Positions 34,036 through 44,470 of a stretch of DNA of 64,000 bases are shown here, in pieces. How positions within the stretch are numbered: the stretch's first letter is position 1; every line of letters starts with the position of its first letter. The DNA is from JAICXG01 sp963801255 (GTDB taxonomy: Bacteria > Verrucomicrobiota > Verrucomicrobiia > Chthoniobacterales > UBA10450). Position numbers and translations under genes: made by a program. Location of the stretch: assembly GCA_963801255.1 (NCBI GenBank), contig CAWDEC010000006.1, positions 558,001 to 622,000 on the forward strand, in the 5' to 3' direction. The notes below the pieces were generated by a model, which was not told the origin of the DNA, did no database searches, and saw nothing but the letters and a program-made list of their open reading frames with translations.

Positions 34036-34707
34036 TCAATCATTGTCTTCTCGATCCCGCGGTAGAGACAGCACTGACTTGGTCTTCCAGTCGAAAATGA
34101 TCGCAAGGAGACGGAGAAGGAACGTGATCGCAATGGCCAGGATCGCGCACGGCACCACTGGAGCCTTAAAGAAAGTAGTGAAGAGCGTGAATTCAGCCAC
34201 CCCTAGCAGTGAGGCAATGACGTAAAACTGGCCGGGCTTGAACAGGAGCGGTTCTTCCCGAACGAGCACATCGCGAATCAAGCCGCTGCCAACGGCGTTC
34301 ACGACGCCGACAAAGATACAGGCGGAAATCGCCAGACCTGCCTCGAGGGCTTTGCTGGCGCCGACAACGCCGTAGGCCGCGGTAGCAAGCGCATCGATAA
34401 TAAGGAATGGCTTCGAGAACCGTTCCACATGCGGAAAGAAAAGGAGCGCAATTATGCAGCCCGCGAGGACGGCAATCATATAGGCGCCATTGCGCATCGC
34501 CGCCGGTGGTCCGGCTTGGATAAAGACACCATCGCGCAGCAAACCGCCACCGAGACCGCAGGCCAAGGCCAGCACAAAGAGACCAACCGGATCGTATTGT
34601 CGCCGAATAGCCACCATCGCGCCGGTAATACTGAAAAGCACGGTTGCTCCGAGATCGATGCCAATCGGGAGCGCTACGCTTCGGACGGCCAATGAATCTG
34701 CGAACAT
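34036..34707 (-). CDS. TRIC/UPF0126 family membrane protein (YadS/YicG-like)
   Basis: 223 aa with seven hydrophobic segments and the duplicated UPF0126 pattern: DLGATVLFSITGAMVAIRRQYDPVGLFVLALACGLGGGLLRD, then ALEAGLAISACIFVGVVNAVGSGLIRDVLVREEP. The GGG(L/I)(L/I)RD blocks are the pore signature of prokaryotic TRIC-type cation channels, and some relatives have been linked to glycine. It is last in the AspT-AspD-OprD run, 52 bp after the second AspT gene. A charge-balancing cation channel beside electrogenic aspartate exchange is a sensible but unproven role. Confidence 0.82.
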   Translation of the reverse strand: MFADSLAVRSVALPIGIDLGATVLFSITGAMVAIRRQYDPVGLFVLALACGLGGGLLRDGVFIQAGPPAAMRNGAYMIAVLAGCIIALLFFPHVERFSKPFLIIDALATAAYGVVGASKALEAGLAISACIFVGVVNAVGSGLIRDVLVREEPLLFKPGQFYVIASLLGVAEFTLFTTFFKAPVVPCAILAIAITFLLRLLAIIFDWKTKSVLSLPRDREDND

Positions 34708-34759
34708 CGTGACACTTCCAATAACTGTCAGACCGTCAGTGCCCAGCCAATCCGCTGGG

Positions 34760-36442
34760 CTACGACATCATCGCGACGAGAATAGGACCCCAGGCGGTGA
34801 GCACAATATTGCCGATCGCATACGGTACGGTGTAGCCAAGAGCCGGCAGCTCGCTGTCGGCCTGTTCCTGGATCGCGCGCAGCGCGGCAGTCACTGTCCC
34901 GGCGCCGGAACAAGCGCCCAGTACGATCACAGGGTTCATCCTTAAAACATAACGGCCGAACAAAATACCTACAGTGTGAGGGAGGATGGCGACGATAAGA
35001 CCCACAAACACGAGGCTGACTCCCGACTTTTGCAACCCCGAAAAAAAGCTAGGGCCGGCCGCGAGTCCCACGCAGGCCATGAAGACTGATAGACCCACGG
35101 TGTCGAAGATCCACATGGCTGACTCCGGGATGCGACCAAATGTCGGGTGAACTGCACGCAGCCAGCCGAATACCAAGCCCATGATGAGTGCGCCCCCGCT
35201 GGCTGTAAGAGTGAGCGGCAGGCCTGCGATTACGATTGTGAGTAATCCCACCAGTCCGCCGAGAAAGATACCGAGCCCAACGAAGATCATATCCGTCATA
35301 ACGGTCTGCCGATCGGCATAACCGAGGCTCTTGGCCGCCCGACAGACGTCGTTCTCCGCACCAACCAGTGTCATCAAGTCCCCGCGTTCCACCTGAGTTT
35401 CAGGCGCGAATGGCATAGGTAGCCCGCTACGGGTCAATTTTTTCAGGAATACCCCTCGAGCGAAATCCATGGCCGCCAACTCGGCAATGGTTTTGCCGAC
35501 GACTGTCTTGTTGGTGATCACGACGTCAAGGAATTCAAACGGAAAATCCAGCAGCTCCTTGTCGCTCACTTCGATCCCTATCTCGGCTCCGCGGGCCATT
35601 AGGAGTTCCGAGCGTGTCAGGACCGCGACGGTGTCATTCTCAAGAATCACTGTCGTGGGCTCGGGCTCGATGATCTGACCATCCCTTCTGATGCGCGAGA
35701 CGAAGACGCGAGTTGGTTTGGGACGCTCCTCCAGTTCGGCAATAGTTCGGTTCAGCAAATCAGGACGAGTAATTCGATAGGCGCGAACCGCCAGGCTCTG
35801 AAAGGCGGATAACCTTCCCACGCCGCTTTTCTCGGAGCCGGAGATTTGCTTCTGTAGCTTGCGGGCCTCTTCCTTGAGATTGATCCCCATCAGCTTCGGC
35901 CCAACGTTAGGGAGAAACCAGACGACGAACCCCGTACCGATAAGATAAGTCACGGCGTACGCTACAGGGATGTTGTTAACTAAGTTGGTCTTATCTGCGG
36001 CTGATATGCCGAGTCGTCCGATGGCGTCACTGGCGGTCCCGATGACCGTAGATTCGGTGAATGCACCGGCGAGGAGACCGGCCGCCGTCCCCATATCATA
36101 GCCGAGGACCTTTGCCGCGGTGTATGCAGCGAGCAAACAAGTGACGCAAAGGACAAGTGTGATCGCCACCTGCGGTAATGCATCTTTCTTCAGTCCGCGA
36201 AAGAACTGGGGTCCCACCTTATAACCAGTGGCGAAAAGGAACAGGTCGAAGAAGACATATTTGACCACGACCGGGACCTGGATCGCCATTTGCCCGAGGA
36301 GAACGCCCGCGAGCAGAGTTCCTACGACCGTTCCGAGACTGAATGATCCTATCTTGAGGCGACCGATAAAAAACCCGATCGCAAGAGTTAGGAAGATTGC
36401 GAGTTCCGGGTGTTCCCTAAGAGCGTTAACGAAATAGGTCAT
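34760..36442 (-). CDS. Aspartate:alanine exchanger family protein (AspT-like), intact copy
   Basis: 560 aa, full length for the family. Five or so N-terminal helices with the loop GLLAGAFTESTVIGTASDAI, a central part with two TrkA-C domains (about 205-370), and C-terminal helices with GACSGAGTVTAALRAIQ. AspT swaps aspartate for alanine; with cytoplasmic AspD this yields proton-motive force and consumes a proton. It lies in the AspD operon, 75 bp after an OprD-type porin. The neighbouring copy at 39789-41485 is frameshifted, so this may be the working one. Confidence 0.85.
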   Translation of the reverse strand: MTYFVNALREHPELAIFLTLAIGFFIGRLKIGSFSLGTVVGTLLAGVLLGQMAIQVPVVVKYVFFDLFLFATGYKVGPQFFRGLKKDALPQVAITLVLCVTCLLAAYTAAKVLGYDMGTAAGLLAGAFTESTVIGTASDAIGRLGISAADKTNLVNNIPVAYAVTYLIGTGFVVWFLPNVGPKLMGINLKEEARKLQKQISGSEKSGVGRLSAFQSLAVRAYRITRPDLLNRTIAELEERPKPTRVFVSRIRRDGQIIEPEPTTVILENDTVAVLTRSELLMARGAEIGIEVSDKELLDFPFEFLDVVITNKTVVGKTIAELAAMDFARGVFLKKLTRSGLPMPFAPETQVERGDLMTLVGAENDVCRAAKSLGYADRQTVMTDMIFVGLGIFLGGLVGLLTIVIAGLPLTLTASGGALIMGLVFGWLRAVHPTFGRIPESAMWIFDTVGLSVFMACVGLAAGPSFFSGLQKSGVSLVFVGLIVAILPHTVGILFGRYVLRMNPVIVLGACSGAGTVTAALRAIQEQADSELPALGYTVPYAIGNIVLTAWGPILVAMMS

Positions 36443-36516
36443 AATAACACTGCCTATCCAGGTATTGGTTCTTAATCATTTGGACTCAAAGAGTCCGTGA
36501 TACCGTAGCTTTCTGG

Positions 36517-37986
36517 CTAGAATTTGAACGCGTAGTTACAAATGGCACGGAAGTCGGTAAGGTTATCGACATCTCCTCCAAACTGCTCGACAACCCCGTA
36601 ACGCAGGCGCAGCGACAGATTTTTCAGAAGGCCCTTAGTCGGCGCCCATTGGGCGTTAATATCATATTCGTTCTGCCGAAACTGCGTCGCTGCATCCGGG
36701 TCCGTGCCGAACACCGCCAGGGCATAAGCGCTTAGTCCATCCACCCAGGGAAAATCATAACCGGCCCGGAGAAGAAACGCGCTCTCACCGGCTCGGTTGA
36801 AGTCTTGAACCTGAACACTCGTATAACCGGGATAGCCGCTCCACGGGTTCTGCAAGTTGGCATTCCCCCACGCGTGAGTGAAGCCCGCGGTAAACAACGC
36901 TTTCTCGACAGGTAGTTCTACTTTGAAACCGAATTGATGGCCCGAGAAACTGTGGTCCTGCAGAAGGTTTTCCCCAACACTACCCTGATCCACGTACTGG
37001 GCAGCGAGTTTCAGCTTCCACTTGTCGGAAAGCGGGACCTGAAAGCCTGCCTGGCCATATGCGATATTGATAATATCCTGGCTGTAGTAGTCGATCGCGC
37101 CGATGGAGAATTTTCCTTTCTCATAGATCGCTCCGGCGGTCCATACACCTCGCTCAACATGAGCCCCGGCGTCGATCGCCATCGAGACAAATTGATTGTC
37201 GTTTCGCTCTTTGATTTGATAGAAATACCCGAGCCCATACTTGATAGTCGCGACATCTGCGGCAGGGGTTGGCGTCGGAACTGCAGTCTCTTTTCCGTCT
37301 CCACTCGGACCGATGGCGTTCGTCGTCGAACCGGTGTCACTGCTGCTCCCCCCAAGCTCGGTGCGGCCCTGCAAAACGACCGCCTCAAAAGTGTTTGGCG
37401 TCATGCGAGTGTCGTTACGGTTGATAAAAGGAGTGTCGTAGCCTTTAGCTCCGATACTCACGGTCAAGTCGTCGATAATCCTAATCTCTGCGTAGAACTC
37501 GCCCAAGGCACTGTAACCCTTCTGACCAGCCTGTAAGAGGGTAGTCCCGTCTCTGTCTTTAGGAGCGTATATCGGCTGTGAGGTGTAGGCCGTAAGTCCA
37601 AAGGCAATGTGGTCGAGAAAATAACCGGTTTTCACTCCCGCCCATCCGCCGATGGCCCACGCCTGCTTCTCCGCGCCACTGAAGTCGCTGCGATCGAAGT
37701 AAAAGGTGCGGAAATTGAATTCGAACTTCGTATCCTTGAAGGCCTGTCGTCGCTCTTCAAGCCGCCATTCGCGAAAATCGCTAAATGAATCATCAAGGGA
37801 TGTCTGACCCTGCTCTTCAGATGACTGCGCTGCCGATGGTGTCGCTGTGGCCGTCGCGACGGGATCTGGCGCGGTCGTGACAAGCGCAGGCGCCTGCTGC
37901 CCCAGGGTCAGTTCGGTACCGAGAAACAATGAAGCTAAAGCCAGGACCGCGCACGCTTGTTTTCGTAAGGACGTTCGCCTGGTCAT
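36517..37986 (-). CDS. OprD-family outer-membrane porin
   Basis: 489 aa with a signal peptide (about residues 1-29, ending LTLGQ). The block KGYDTPFINRNDTRMTPNTFEAVVLQG matches the OprD-family signature around the constriction strands, and the C-terminus (FRAICNYAFKF) ends in Phe as outer-membrane barrels do. OprD-type porins pass basic amino acids, small carboxylates and similar solutes. Sitting between AspD and an AspT exchanger, it probably lets aspartate in or alanine out. An Ala/Thr/Pro-rich linker (TATATPSAAQ) follows the signal peptide. Confidence 0.82.
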   Translation of the reverse strand: MTRRTSLRKQACAVLALASLFLGTELTLGQQAPALVTTAPDPVATATATPSAAQSSEEQGQTSLDDSFSDFREWRLEERRQAFKDTKFEFNFRTFYFDRSDFSGAEKQAWAIGGWAGVKTGYFLDHIAFGLTAYTSQPIYAPKDRDGTTLLQAGQKGYSALGEFYAEIRIIDDLTVSIGAKGYDTPFINRNDTRMTPNTFEAVVLQGRTELGGSSSDTGSTTNAIGPSGDGKETAVPTPTPAADVATIKYGLGYFYQIKERNDNQFVSMAIDAGAHVERGVWTAGAIYEKGKFSIGAIDYYSQDIINIAYGQAGFQVPLSDKWKLKLAAQYVDQGSVGENLLQDHSFSGHQFGFKVELPVEKALFTAGFTHAWGNANLQNPWSGYPGYTSVQVQDFNRAGESAFLLRAGYDFPWVDGLSAYALAVFGTDPDAATQFRQNEYDINAQWAPTKGLLKNLSLRLRYGVVEQFGGDVDNLTDFRAICNYAFKF

Positions 37987-38043
37987 AGCAGGTTCTCCAG
38001 AGTTAGGATTCTATTGTGACGGCAACATGGCGAAGTAACCGAA

Positions 38044-39750
38044 TTAGCGTTTCGCTCTCGTTGGGGGTGGCGCGGCACTCTTGCCCGTAGCTGCCTCATA
38101 AGCCTGCCTGTATCCGCGCGCGATGGCACGCACCGCCCGACCGATATCGTCGTAGACGTGATTCTCTAGGTTAGCGAAGGATATGCGCACCGACCAATCG
38201 GGAGCGGCAAAGCCGCCGCCGTTGAGCAGGACAATGCCGTGGTCCTCGGCCAACCGGAACACGATGTCGAGGGGATGCACGTTTTCCTTCATCCACTTGA
38301 CGACTTCCTCGCCCAGGTATTTGCGGGCGAAAAACTCGAAATCGATCAGGCCATAGTAGTAGTCGAAGTACTGATTGGGACCGACTTCGATGTCCAGTCC
38401 TTCGATGGTTGCCTGGACCCGCTGCTTGCAGATGCCGATGCAGGCTTTCTGATAGATCTTCTTTTCGTCCATCAGCTCGCTGAGCGAGAACAGCGTCATC
38501 ATGACCTGCTGTGGAAGCGACAACCCAGCCGTGTGATTGAGCGCAATGTCGCGACTATCGGCAACGATGCGGTCGATAAAGGCGAGCTTGCGCGGTTCGA
38601 GCGTGAGACCGCCGTAGCGCTTGTCCAGCTGTTTCAAGGTCGGTTCGGGATGCGCGGCGATCATCTCGTCGAAGATGTTGTCCTCGTGGACTGCGATGGT
38701 TCCGAGCCGCCACCCGGTGCAGCCGAAATACTTGCTGTACGAGTAGACGCCGATCGTGTTCTTCGGGAATTCTCCCATCAAAGAACGGAAGCCCGGGACA
38801 AACGTGCCATAGACGTCATCAGTTAACAGGATAAGGTCTGGCCGCTTTTTGAGGACGGCGCCGATTTTCTTAATCGTGTCTGGAGAAAGCGCGACCGCGA
38901 ACGGATTGCCGGGATTGACGATGAAGAATGCCTTAATGTTCGGATCGAGCAGTTTCTTGATCTCTTCATCCGGATACTGAAACCGCGCCTCCTGCTTCGC
39001 ATGTATCTCGACATAATGGAGGTCGTAGTCCTCCAGATGTGCCATTTCGAGGTAGGGGGTGAAGATCGGCACTCCGAGCGCTATCGTGTCGCCGGGGTTG
39101 AGAAGCCGGTTGGCTTTTAGCGACTTAAAAATGTAACACATCGCGGCGGTGCCGCCTTCCACCGCGTAGATCTTGAATTTGCCTTTCGGCCGCGGGCTTC
39201 CGCACATCGCCCACTCCAAGTACTCGTGAACGATCCGTTCGTTATGCACCAGCATGCGGTCTGGCACCGGATAGTGGTCGCCAATAATGGAATCCACCAA
39301 CTCATGAACGAACGCGTCGCGATCGAAGCTGAATTTCTTCACCGCCCACGGCACCATTGCCTGAAGAACGGGCGCACCCGGCATGTCGTTGTGTTTCGTC
39401 AGCCAACCTTCAAGCCGGTCGGCAATTCCAGATGCTTTCGGCATCCCGCCGACACCGGGCGGCAGGTCGAGGACCCGCTTGCTCTCAGTAATTGCGAATT
39501 GCCCGAGGAGAAAGAATGCTTCGCGCGGCTCAGTGGCGACCCAGTTTGGGTTGCCACGACCGGCGTTCAAGTAAGATAGGGAAGATTCAAGCGCCGATTT
39601 CGATGCCACTTTTTGGACGAAATCCTTGATCTCGAACGGACCGAGTTTCTCGAACTCTTTCAGCCTCGCGTTATCTGATAATTCGCGACTGCCACGGCGA
39701 GCTTGTCCGTTCGCTTTCGCAGCCCGAGAGGATTTGCTTTTTGTTGTCAT
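38044..39750 (-). CDS. aspD: Aspartate 4-decarboxylase / aspartate aminotransferase (AspD)
   Basis: PLP enzyme that converts L-aspartate to L-alanine and CO2, consuming a proton in the cytoplasm. At 568 aa it has the long form of fold-type I aminotransferase typical of AspD. Visible blocks are LNAGRGNPNW, YAVEGGTAAMCYIFKSL, VNPGNPFAVAL, LLTDDVYGTFV and the PLP lysine in YSYSKYFGCTGWRLG (Lys340). A basic, Ala-rich N-terminal tail of about 25 residues is extra, and the C-terminal tail is also basic. It lies between two AspT-type exchangers, the classic pairing. Confidence 0.92.
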   Translation of the reverse strand: MTTKSKSSRAAKANGQARRGSRELSDNARLKEFEKLGPFEIKDFVQKVASKSALESSLSYLNAGRGNPNWVATEPREAFFLLGQFAITESKRVLDLPPGVGGMPKASGIADRLEGWLTKHNDMPGAPVLQAMVPWAVKKFSFDRDAFVHELVDSIIGDHYPVPDRMLVHNERIVHEYLEWAMCGSPRPKGKFKIYAVEGGTAAMCYIFKSLKANRLLNPGDTIALGVPIFTPYLEMAHLEDYDLHYVEIHAKQEARFQYPDEEIKKLLDPNIKAFFIVNPGNPFAVALSPDTIKKIGAVLKKRPDLILLTDDVYGTFVPGFRSLMGEFPKNTIGVYSYSKYFGCTGWRLGTIAVHEDNIFDEMIAAHPEPTLKQLDKRYGGLTLEPRKLAFIDRIVADSRDIALNHTAGLSLPQQVMMTLFSLSELMDEKKIYQKACIGICKQRVQATIEGLDIEVGPNQYFDYYYGLIDFEFFARKYLGEEVVKWMKENVHPLDIVFRLAEDHGIVLLNGGGFAAPDWSVRISFANLENHVYDDIGRAVRAIARGYRQAYEAATGKSAAPPPTRAKR

Positions 39751-39788
39751 AGTTTTCTTGCTATTGAATCAGGTGCGGAACATGCGGC

Positions 39789-41485
39789 TCACGACATCAA
39801 CATGATGATGACCATGCCCCAGATCGTTAGCAGGGTGTTCCCGACGGCGTAGGTAACGGTGTAGCCAAGCGCCGGAATCTGGCTCTTGGCCTGGTCGCAG
39901 ACCAGACCGAGCGATGCCGTTGTCGTGCGTGACCCGGAAATGATTCCGAGGTTGAGCGCGTCATGGAAGCGAAACACGTACTTGGCGATGAACATGCCAA
40001 GAATCAGGGGAACCGTCGTAGCGACCGCGCCCCACAGGAAGAGACCGACGCCCTGTGTTTTGAGACCGTTGACGAAGCCCGGGCCGGCGGAGATACCGAC
40101 GATAGCGATGAAGATGTTGAGGCCGACCGAGTTCATGAACCAGACGGTGGGTGTCGGAATGCGTCCGAAGGACGGGCGCACCGAGCGGAGCCATCCGCCG
40201 ATGATCCCGAAGACCAGCGCGCCGCCGGCGGTCGACAGGGTGAGCGGGACGCCAGCCACCTTGAAAACCAACGCGCCGATCAGGGCGCCGATTACGATAA
40301 ACAGGCCAACGAACGCCATGTCGGTGACATCAGTCGGACGGTCGGCGACACCGAGCATTTTGGTCGCGGCAGTAGTATCCTGGGTGCGACCTACGAGAGT
40401 GAGCAAGTCGCCGCGATTGACTTCGGTACTCGGCAGTATGGGAATATCGGTGGCGGTAGCGCCGCGCGTGATCTTGCGCAGGAAGACGCCGCGCGCCGCC
40501 GGACGCGTCGCGAGCTCGGCGAGCGTTTTGCCGTCGACCTCCTTGTTAGTCACCAGGACGTCAATACCCTCCACTGGCACGGCGAGCAGTTCGCGGTCCT
40601 CCACCTCCTGTGTTACCGCGCCGAGCACATTCACCAGCACTTCGCGCTCGCCTGCGACCGCTACCACATCGCCTTCTTTCAGGACGGTGTCCGCAGTTGC
40701 ATCCATGATCTCGCCCCCGCGGCGAATGCGCAGGATGAACAGGCGCGCATCGGGCACCAGCGACTCAGCCTCGGCCACACGCAGACCGGCGGCTTTGCCA
40801 CCTGACTGCACCGTGTAAGCGCGCAATGCCCAGCGCGTCCAGGCCGAACCCGGACCGCCCAGCTGCTTCGTGCCGCCCCCAAATTTCTCCTCGTAGTCCT
40901 TACAAGCGGCGACAAGATCAATGCCTAGCAGCTTCGGGCCGATGATGGCGATCACGATCGCCGAGCCCATGGTACCAAACATATAGGTCACGGCGTAAGC
41001 GATCGGCATCGAGTCGAGCAGGCCCTTAGCTTGATCGGGGGGCAGGCCCAGCCGATTGATGGCGTCGGTCGAGAGCCCCATCGCGGCAGAGATCGTCTGC
41101 GAGCCCGAGTAGAGTCCGGCTCCGAATAACCGAGGTCGTAACCGGCGATCTTTGCGACCAACACGCAGGCAACCAGGCTCAGTACACACTGCACCACCGA
41201 GAAGATCGCCTGCGGCAGGCCGCTGCTGGCAATCCCGCGCACGAACTGCGGCCCGACGGCGTAGCCAACGGCGAAGAGGAACATGAGGAACGAAAACGCC
41301 TTGAGGGGCTGGTTAACTGTGATCCCGATCTGTCCGATTACGACGGCGGCGATCAGGGTAGCGGTCACCGACCCAAGTCCTATACCCTTGAAGGTAAACT
41401 TGCCGAAGTAGTAACCGAGGGCGAGCGCGAGAAAGATTGCGATTTCCGGGTAAGTCTTAAGCGTAGTGAAGAACCAGTTAATCAT
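39789..41485 (-). pseudogene. AspT-like aspartate:alanine exchanger interrupted by a frameshift
   Basis: The family protein runs across two frames on the same strand. The N-terminal part starts at 41485 (MINWFFTTLKTYPEIAIFLALALGYYFG...) and stays in frame to AKIAGYDLG. From about 41126-41132 the homology continues in another frame (LFGAGLYSGSQTISAAMGLSTDAI...) to the stop at 39789. Adding one base near GGTTATTCGG would restore a normal protein of about 565 aa with both TrkA-C domains. It may be a sequencing or assembly error or a true recent mutation; the rest shows no decay. Confidence 0.85.
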
Positions 41486-41575
41486 ATCTATGTTGTGCTC
41501 TGTCTTAGTTAGTTAGGCCGGATACTCGAATTTTAAGGTCTGCGCTGTGGTCACGTAGTTTGAAGCAATTACTTG

Positions 41576-44353
41576 CTACTTCTTTGCTTTCTTTTTGGCT
41601 CTGCCAAGCTTCTCCGGCTTGATTAGTTCCAAGCCCGAGGCGGCGTGATACCCATGGATCTCCTTTACGTCGAGCTTGCGCATGAAATCGATCGTCTCCT
41701 TGGTGATCACCTGACCAGGCACCATGATCGGGAAGCCGGGGGGATAAGGTATGACGAACTTCGCCGAGACGGCCTGACCGCGTTTCACTAGATCGTCGAT
41801 CTCCTTCGAGTTAAGCTTCACGTGCGTGCAATTTTCCCCGTCATAGGCAAGGAAGAAGGGTGTCCGCATGTCACCTTCGTTAGTCTTACTCTTAGGATTC
41901 TCGCGGAAGGCATCGTGGAAGCGACTGAAGTTCGGCAGATCCGGTACGTCGGTGATCAGGCTCTTGACCCGGGCGTCGAAGCCAGCCTTCTCGTCGTAGT
42001 CTCTCGCCAGTTTGCGGTCGAGATCGCGGGAGATATCGGCGAGAACCTTGATCAGATAGGCGATATCACTTCGGGTGTTATTAATGTTGGTCTGGAGCAG
42101 GACGCTATTACGCGAGGTCTTGTTGAGCTGGATATCGAATTTGCTCGCGAGCATCCCCTTGAAGGAGGTGCCGTCGAAACCGGCGGAACCGCAGAGGAGA
42201 GTGATACGAGTAGGATCGAGGGTGAACTCGTCGTTAGCCCATGCGTCATAGATCCTCTGCCAACTCGCGCTCTCCGAATGGAAGTCATCGAATCCGCTGG
42301 CTCGATACTGAGCCGGCACCATCTGGGCATTGGTAGCAATGCTGAAGTATTTCGAGATGAGCGGATCCTGGTTCACCTCGCGACGCAGGATGAGGGATAG
42401 CTCAATGGCGCGGCCGACCAGCTCATAGCCTTCGAGCTCCGCCTGGCGGCGGGCGATGTCGAGCGAAGCGATAAGTTGCAAGTTCGGAGACGTACTGGTG
42501 TGGGCAAAGAAGGCCTCTTTGAAGGTTGGCTCGGTGCTCTCCCAGCAATCGTCGTTTACCATGATGTAGGAACCCTGGCGGAAGCACGAGAGCGACTTGT
42601 GCGTCGAAGTTGTCGCATAGACTCGCATCTTGACCGCATCCGGGTCGGGCAGCAGGTGCGTGTCGAGAAGCTTGGGATTTTTCGGATCGAGTTTGCCGTG
42701 TTTCTTTTTGAACTCGGCGTATTGGGCCCGGTAAGCATCGGAGGCATACTTCTCACGCAGGGCTTCACACGCGCCCATGGCGGAACGCATCCGATGGAAG
42801 GGTGTAAAGCGGCTGTAGGCATACCAAGCTTCGTCCCAGAGGAAAACGATGTCCGGCTTGATCGCCAGCACTTCCTCCATGAAACGCTGCACGTTGTAGA
42901 CGTGACCGTCGAAGGTGCAGTTCGTGAGCAACAACATCCGAACCCGGTCCAGCTTCCCTTCAGCCTTTAGGTCGAACAATGTCTTCTTGATCGTCCTAAG
43001 CGGCACCGCCCCGTACATGGAATACTCAGTCAACGGGTAGGCTTCTACATAGAGCGGCTGTCCGCCGCCGAGGACGAGTCCATAGTGGTGGGACTTGTGG
43101 CAGTTACGATCCACGAGCACGATATCGCCCGGGCGCACGATGGTCTGGACGGCGATCTTGTTAGATGTGGAGGTGCCATTTGTGCCGAAGAAGAGCTGCC
43201 GGCAACCAAAAGCACGCGCTGCTTTCTCCTGCGCCACCTTGATGTTGCCAGTCGGCTCGAGCAGCGAATCGAGACCACCGGTCGTCGCGGAGGATTCAGC
43301 CATGAAAATGTTGGCGCCGTAAAAGTGACCGAAATCGCGAATCCAATGCGAGTTGAAAACTGACTTGCCCCGGGCAATCGGCAGCGCGTGAAACGTGCCG
43401 ACCGGGCGACGCGCATAATTCTTCAGGTTGTTGAAGTATGGCGTGTCGTAGCGCTGGTTGACGCCCTCCATCATCGCGAGGTGGATCTCCATGAGATCTT
43501 CGATTCCGTAGAAAATTCGCCGGATGTTTTTCGAGTCGAGATGGCTTGCCATCTTTTCAACCGCCCGGTCGAGGAGCAGATAAACGTCCAACTCCGGGCG
43601 CGTCTTGGCGATTGCGCGGGCGAGAGCCACTCCGTAATCTTTCGGCTCGAGAGTGCCGGGTTCCGTCGCCAGGTGTTGCTCGAGATAGGTCCGTAAATTG
43701 GGCGCGTCAAACTGCGAGCGGAAACGGAAGTTATCCTTGATCACCACCGCCTGCACATCGGCGTTAAGTACCACCCCGAGGATGGCATCTTCAAAACTGG
43801 GCACCGTGACCGCTTCGTAGACGAAGGGATCTTCGGGGCGACGAAGCTGGCGCATTTCGCTGCGCCCTTGACGCACCTGTTCCGTGGTTGGGTCGTCGCT
43901 AACGATCAGGACTTCGAAGTAGGGCTTGGTTAAATCGCCCGTGTCAAAGTAGTCCTTCATCAGACGTTCGTTGCCCTCCTGCTCTCCTTCTTCCCCGAGC
44001 TTCCAGGCACTTGCCGAACGACGGTAGGAGCCAGTGATGATCGCCTTGGCGATGCGGGTGCTGAGCTTGGAAAAGCCGGAGTAATCATCGCGGCCCAGCG
44101 CGTCCTTCAATGCCGCCATTAAAGATTCACCGGGATAGGCGTGGAACGCCTCTAGAATGCTGAGATGCCCGAACAAATCCTCGACTTGTGCAACTGCTTC
44201 CTTGGTGGAAGAACCGGCCGCGGAGCGGGCCACGAGAGACTGCGCGGCATGCGCCATTTCCTGCCAGCGATCACATCGGGCTTCGCCCGCACTGAACATT
44301 CCGACGCGATACTTGGACTGGGTCTTGTTCGCTTTTGATGATGAAGTGGGCAT
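41576..44353 (-). CDS. Arg/Lys/Orn decarboxylase, class I, biodegradative type
   Basis: 925-aa PLP-dependent decarboxylase; removes CO2 from a basic amino acid and uses up a proton, a standard acid-resistance reaction. The PLP lysine lies in YATTSTHKSLSCFRQGSY (Lys586), preceded by FLWDEAWYAYSRF and TNGTSTSNKI and followed by the C-terminal domain. An N-terminal extension (about 1-190) stands where the response-regulator-like wing domain sits in relatives (ILGVVLNADVQAVVIKDN). Which substrate it uses cannot be told. First gene of the cluster leading to AspT/AspD, about 90 bp upstream of it. No dedicated agmatine/arginine antiporter is seen nearby. Confidence 0.87.
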   Translation of the reverse strand: MPTSSSKANKTQSKYRVGMFSAGEARCDRWQEMAHAAQSLVARSAAGSSTKEAVAQVEDLFGHLSILEAFHAYPGESLMAALKDALGRDDYSGFSKLSTRIAKAIITGSYRRSASAWKLGEEGEQEGNERLMKDYFDTGDLTKPYFEVLIVSDDPTTEQVRQGRSEMRQLRRPEDPFVYEAVTVPSFEDAILGVVLNADVQAVVIKDNFRFRSQFDAPNLRTYLEQHLATEPGTLEPKDYGVALARAIAKTRPELDVYLLLDRAVEKMASHLDSKNIRRIFYGIEDLMEIHLAMMEGVNQRYDTPYFNNLKNYARRPVGTFHALPIARGKSVFNSHWIRDFGHFYGANIFMAESSATTGGLDSLLEPTGNIKVAQEKAARAFGCRQLFFGTNGTSTSNKIAVQTIVRPGDIVLVDRNCHKSHHYGLVLGGGQPLYVEAYPLTEYSMYGAVPLRTIKKTLFDLKAEGKLDRVRMLLLTNCTFDGHVYNVQRFMEEVLAIKPDIVFLWDEAWYAYSRFTPFHRMRSAMGACEALREKYASDAYRAQYAEFKKKHGKLDPKNPKLLDTHLLPDPDAVKMRVYATTSTHKSLSCFRQGSYIMVNDDCWESTEPTFKEAFFAHTSTSPNLQLIASLDIARRQAELEGYELVGRAIELSLILRREVNQDPLISKYFSIATNAQMVPAQYRASGFDDFHSESASWQRIYDAWANDEFTLDPTRITLLCGSAGFDGTSFKGMLASKFDIQLNKTSRNSVLLQTNINNTRSDIAYLIKVLADISRDLDRKLARDYDEKAGFDARVKSLITDVPDLPNFSRFHDAFRENPKSKTNEGDMRTPFFLAYDGENCTHVKLNSKEIDDLVKRGQAVSAKFVIPYPPGFPIMVPGQVITKETIDFMRKLDVKEIHGYHAASGLELIKPEKLGRAKKKAKK

Positions 44354-44470
44354 GATTTTTGTCGAGTTAACTAAGAGCTAAGTCTTGCGAGGACCCGTTT
44401 CTTGTCGTGCAAATGCGTTGCTTCGAGATCTACTGCGAACAAATAAAAGACTTACCGAATGGATGCCATA

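Noticed and set aside
36482..36496. GGACTC-AAA-GAGTCC inverted repeat, 40 bp before an AspT gene
   Set aside because: The arms resemble the operator, but the gap between GGAC and GTCC is 7 and not 4, which would place the half-sites on different helix faces. It may instead be a hairpin after the porin gene.
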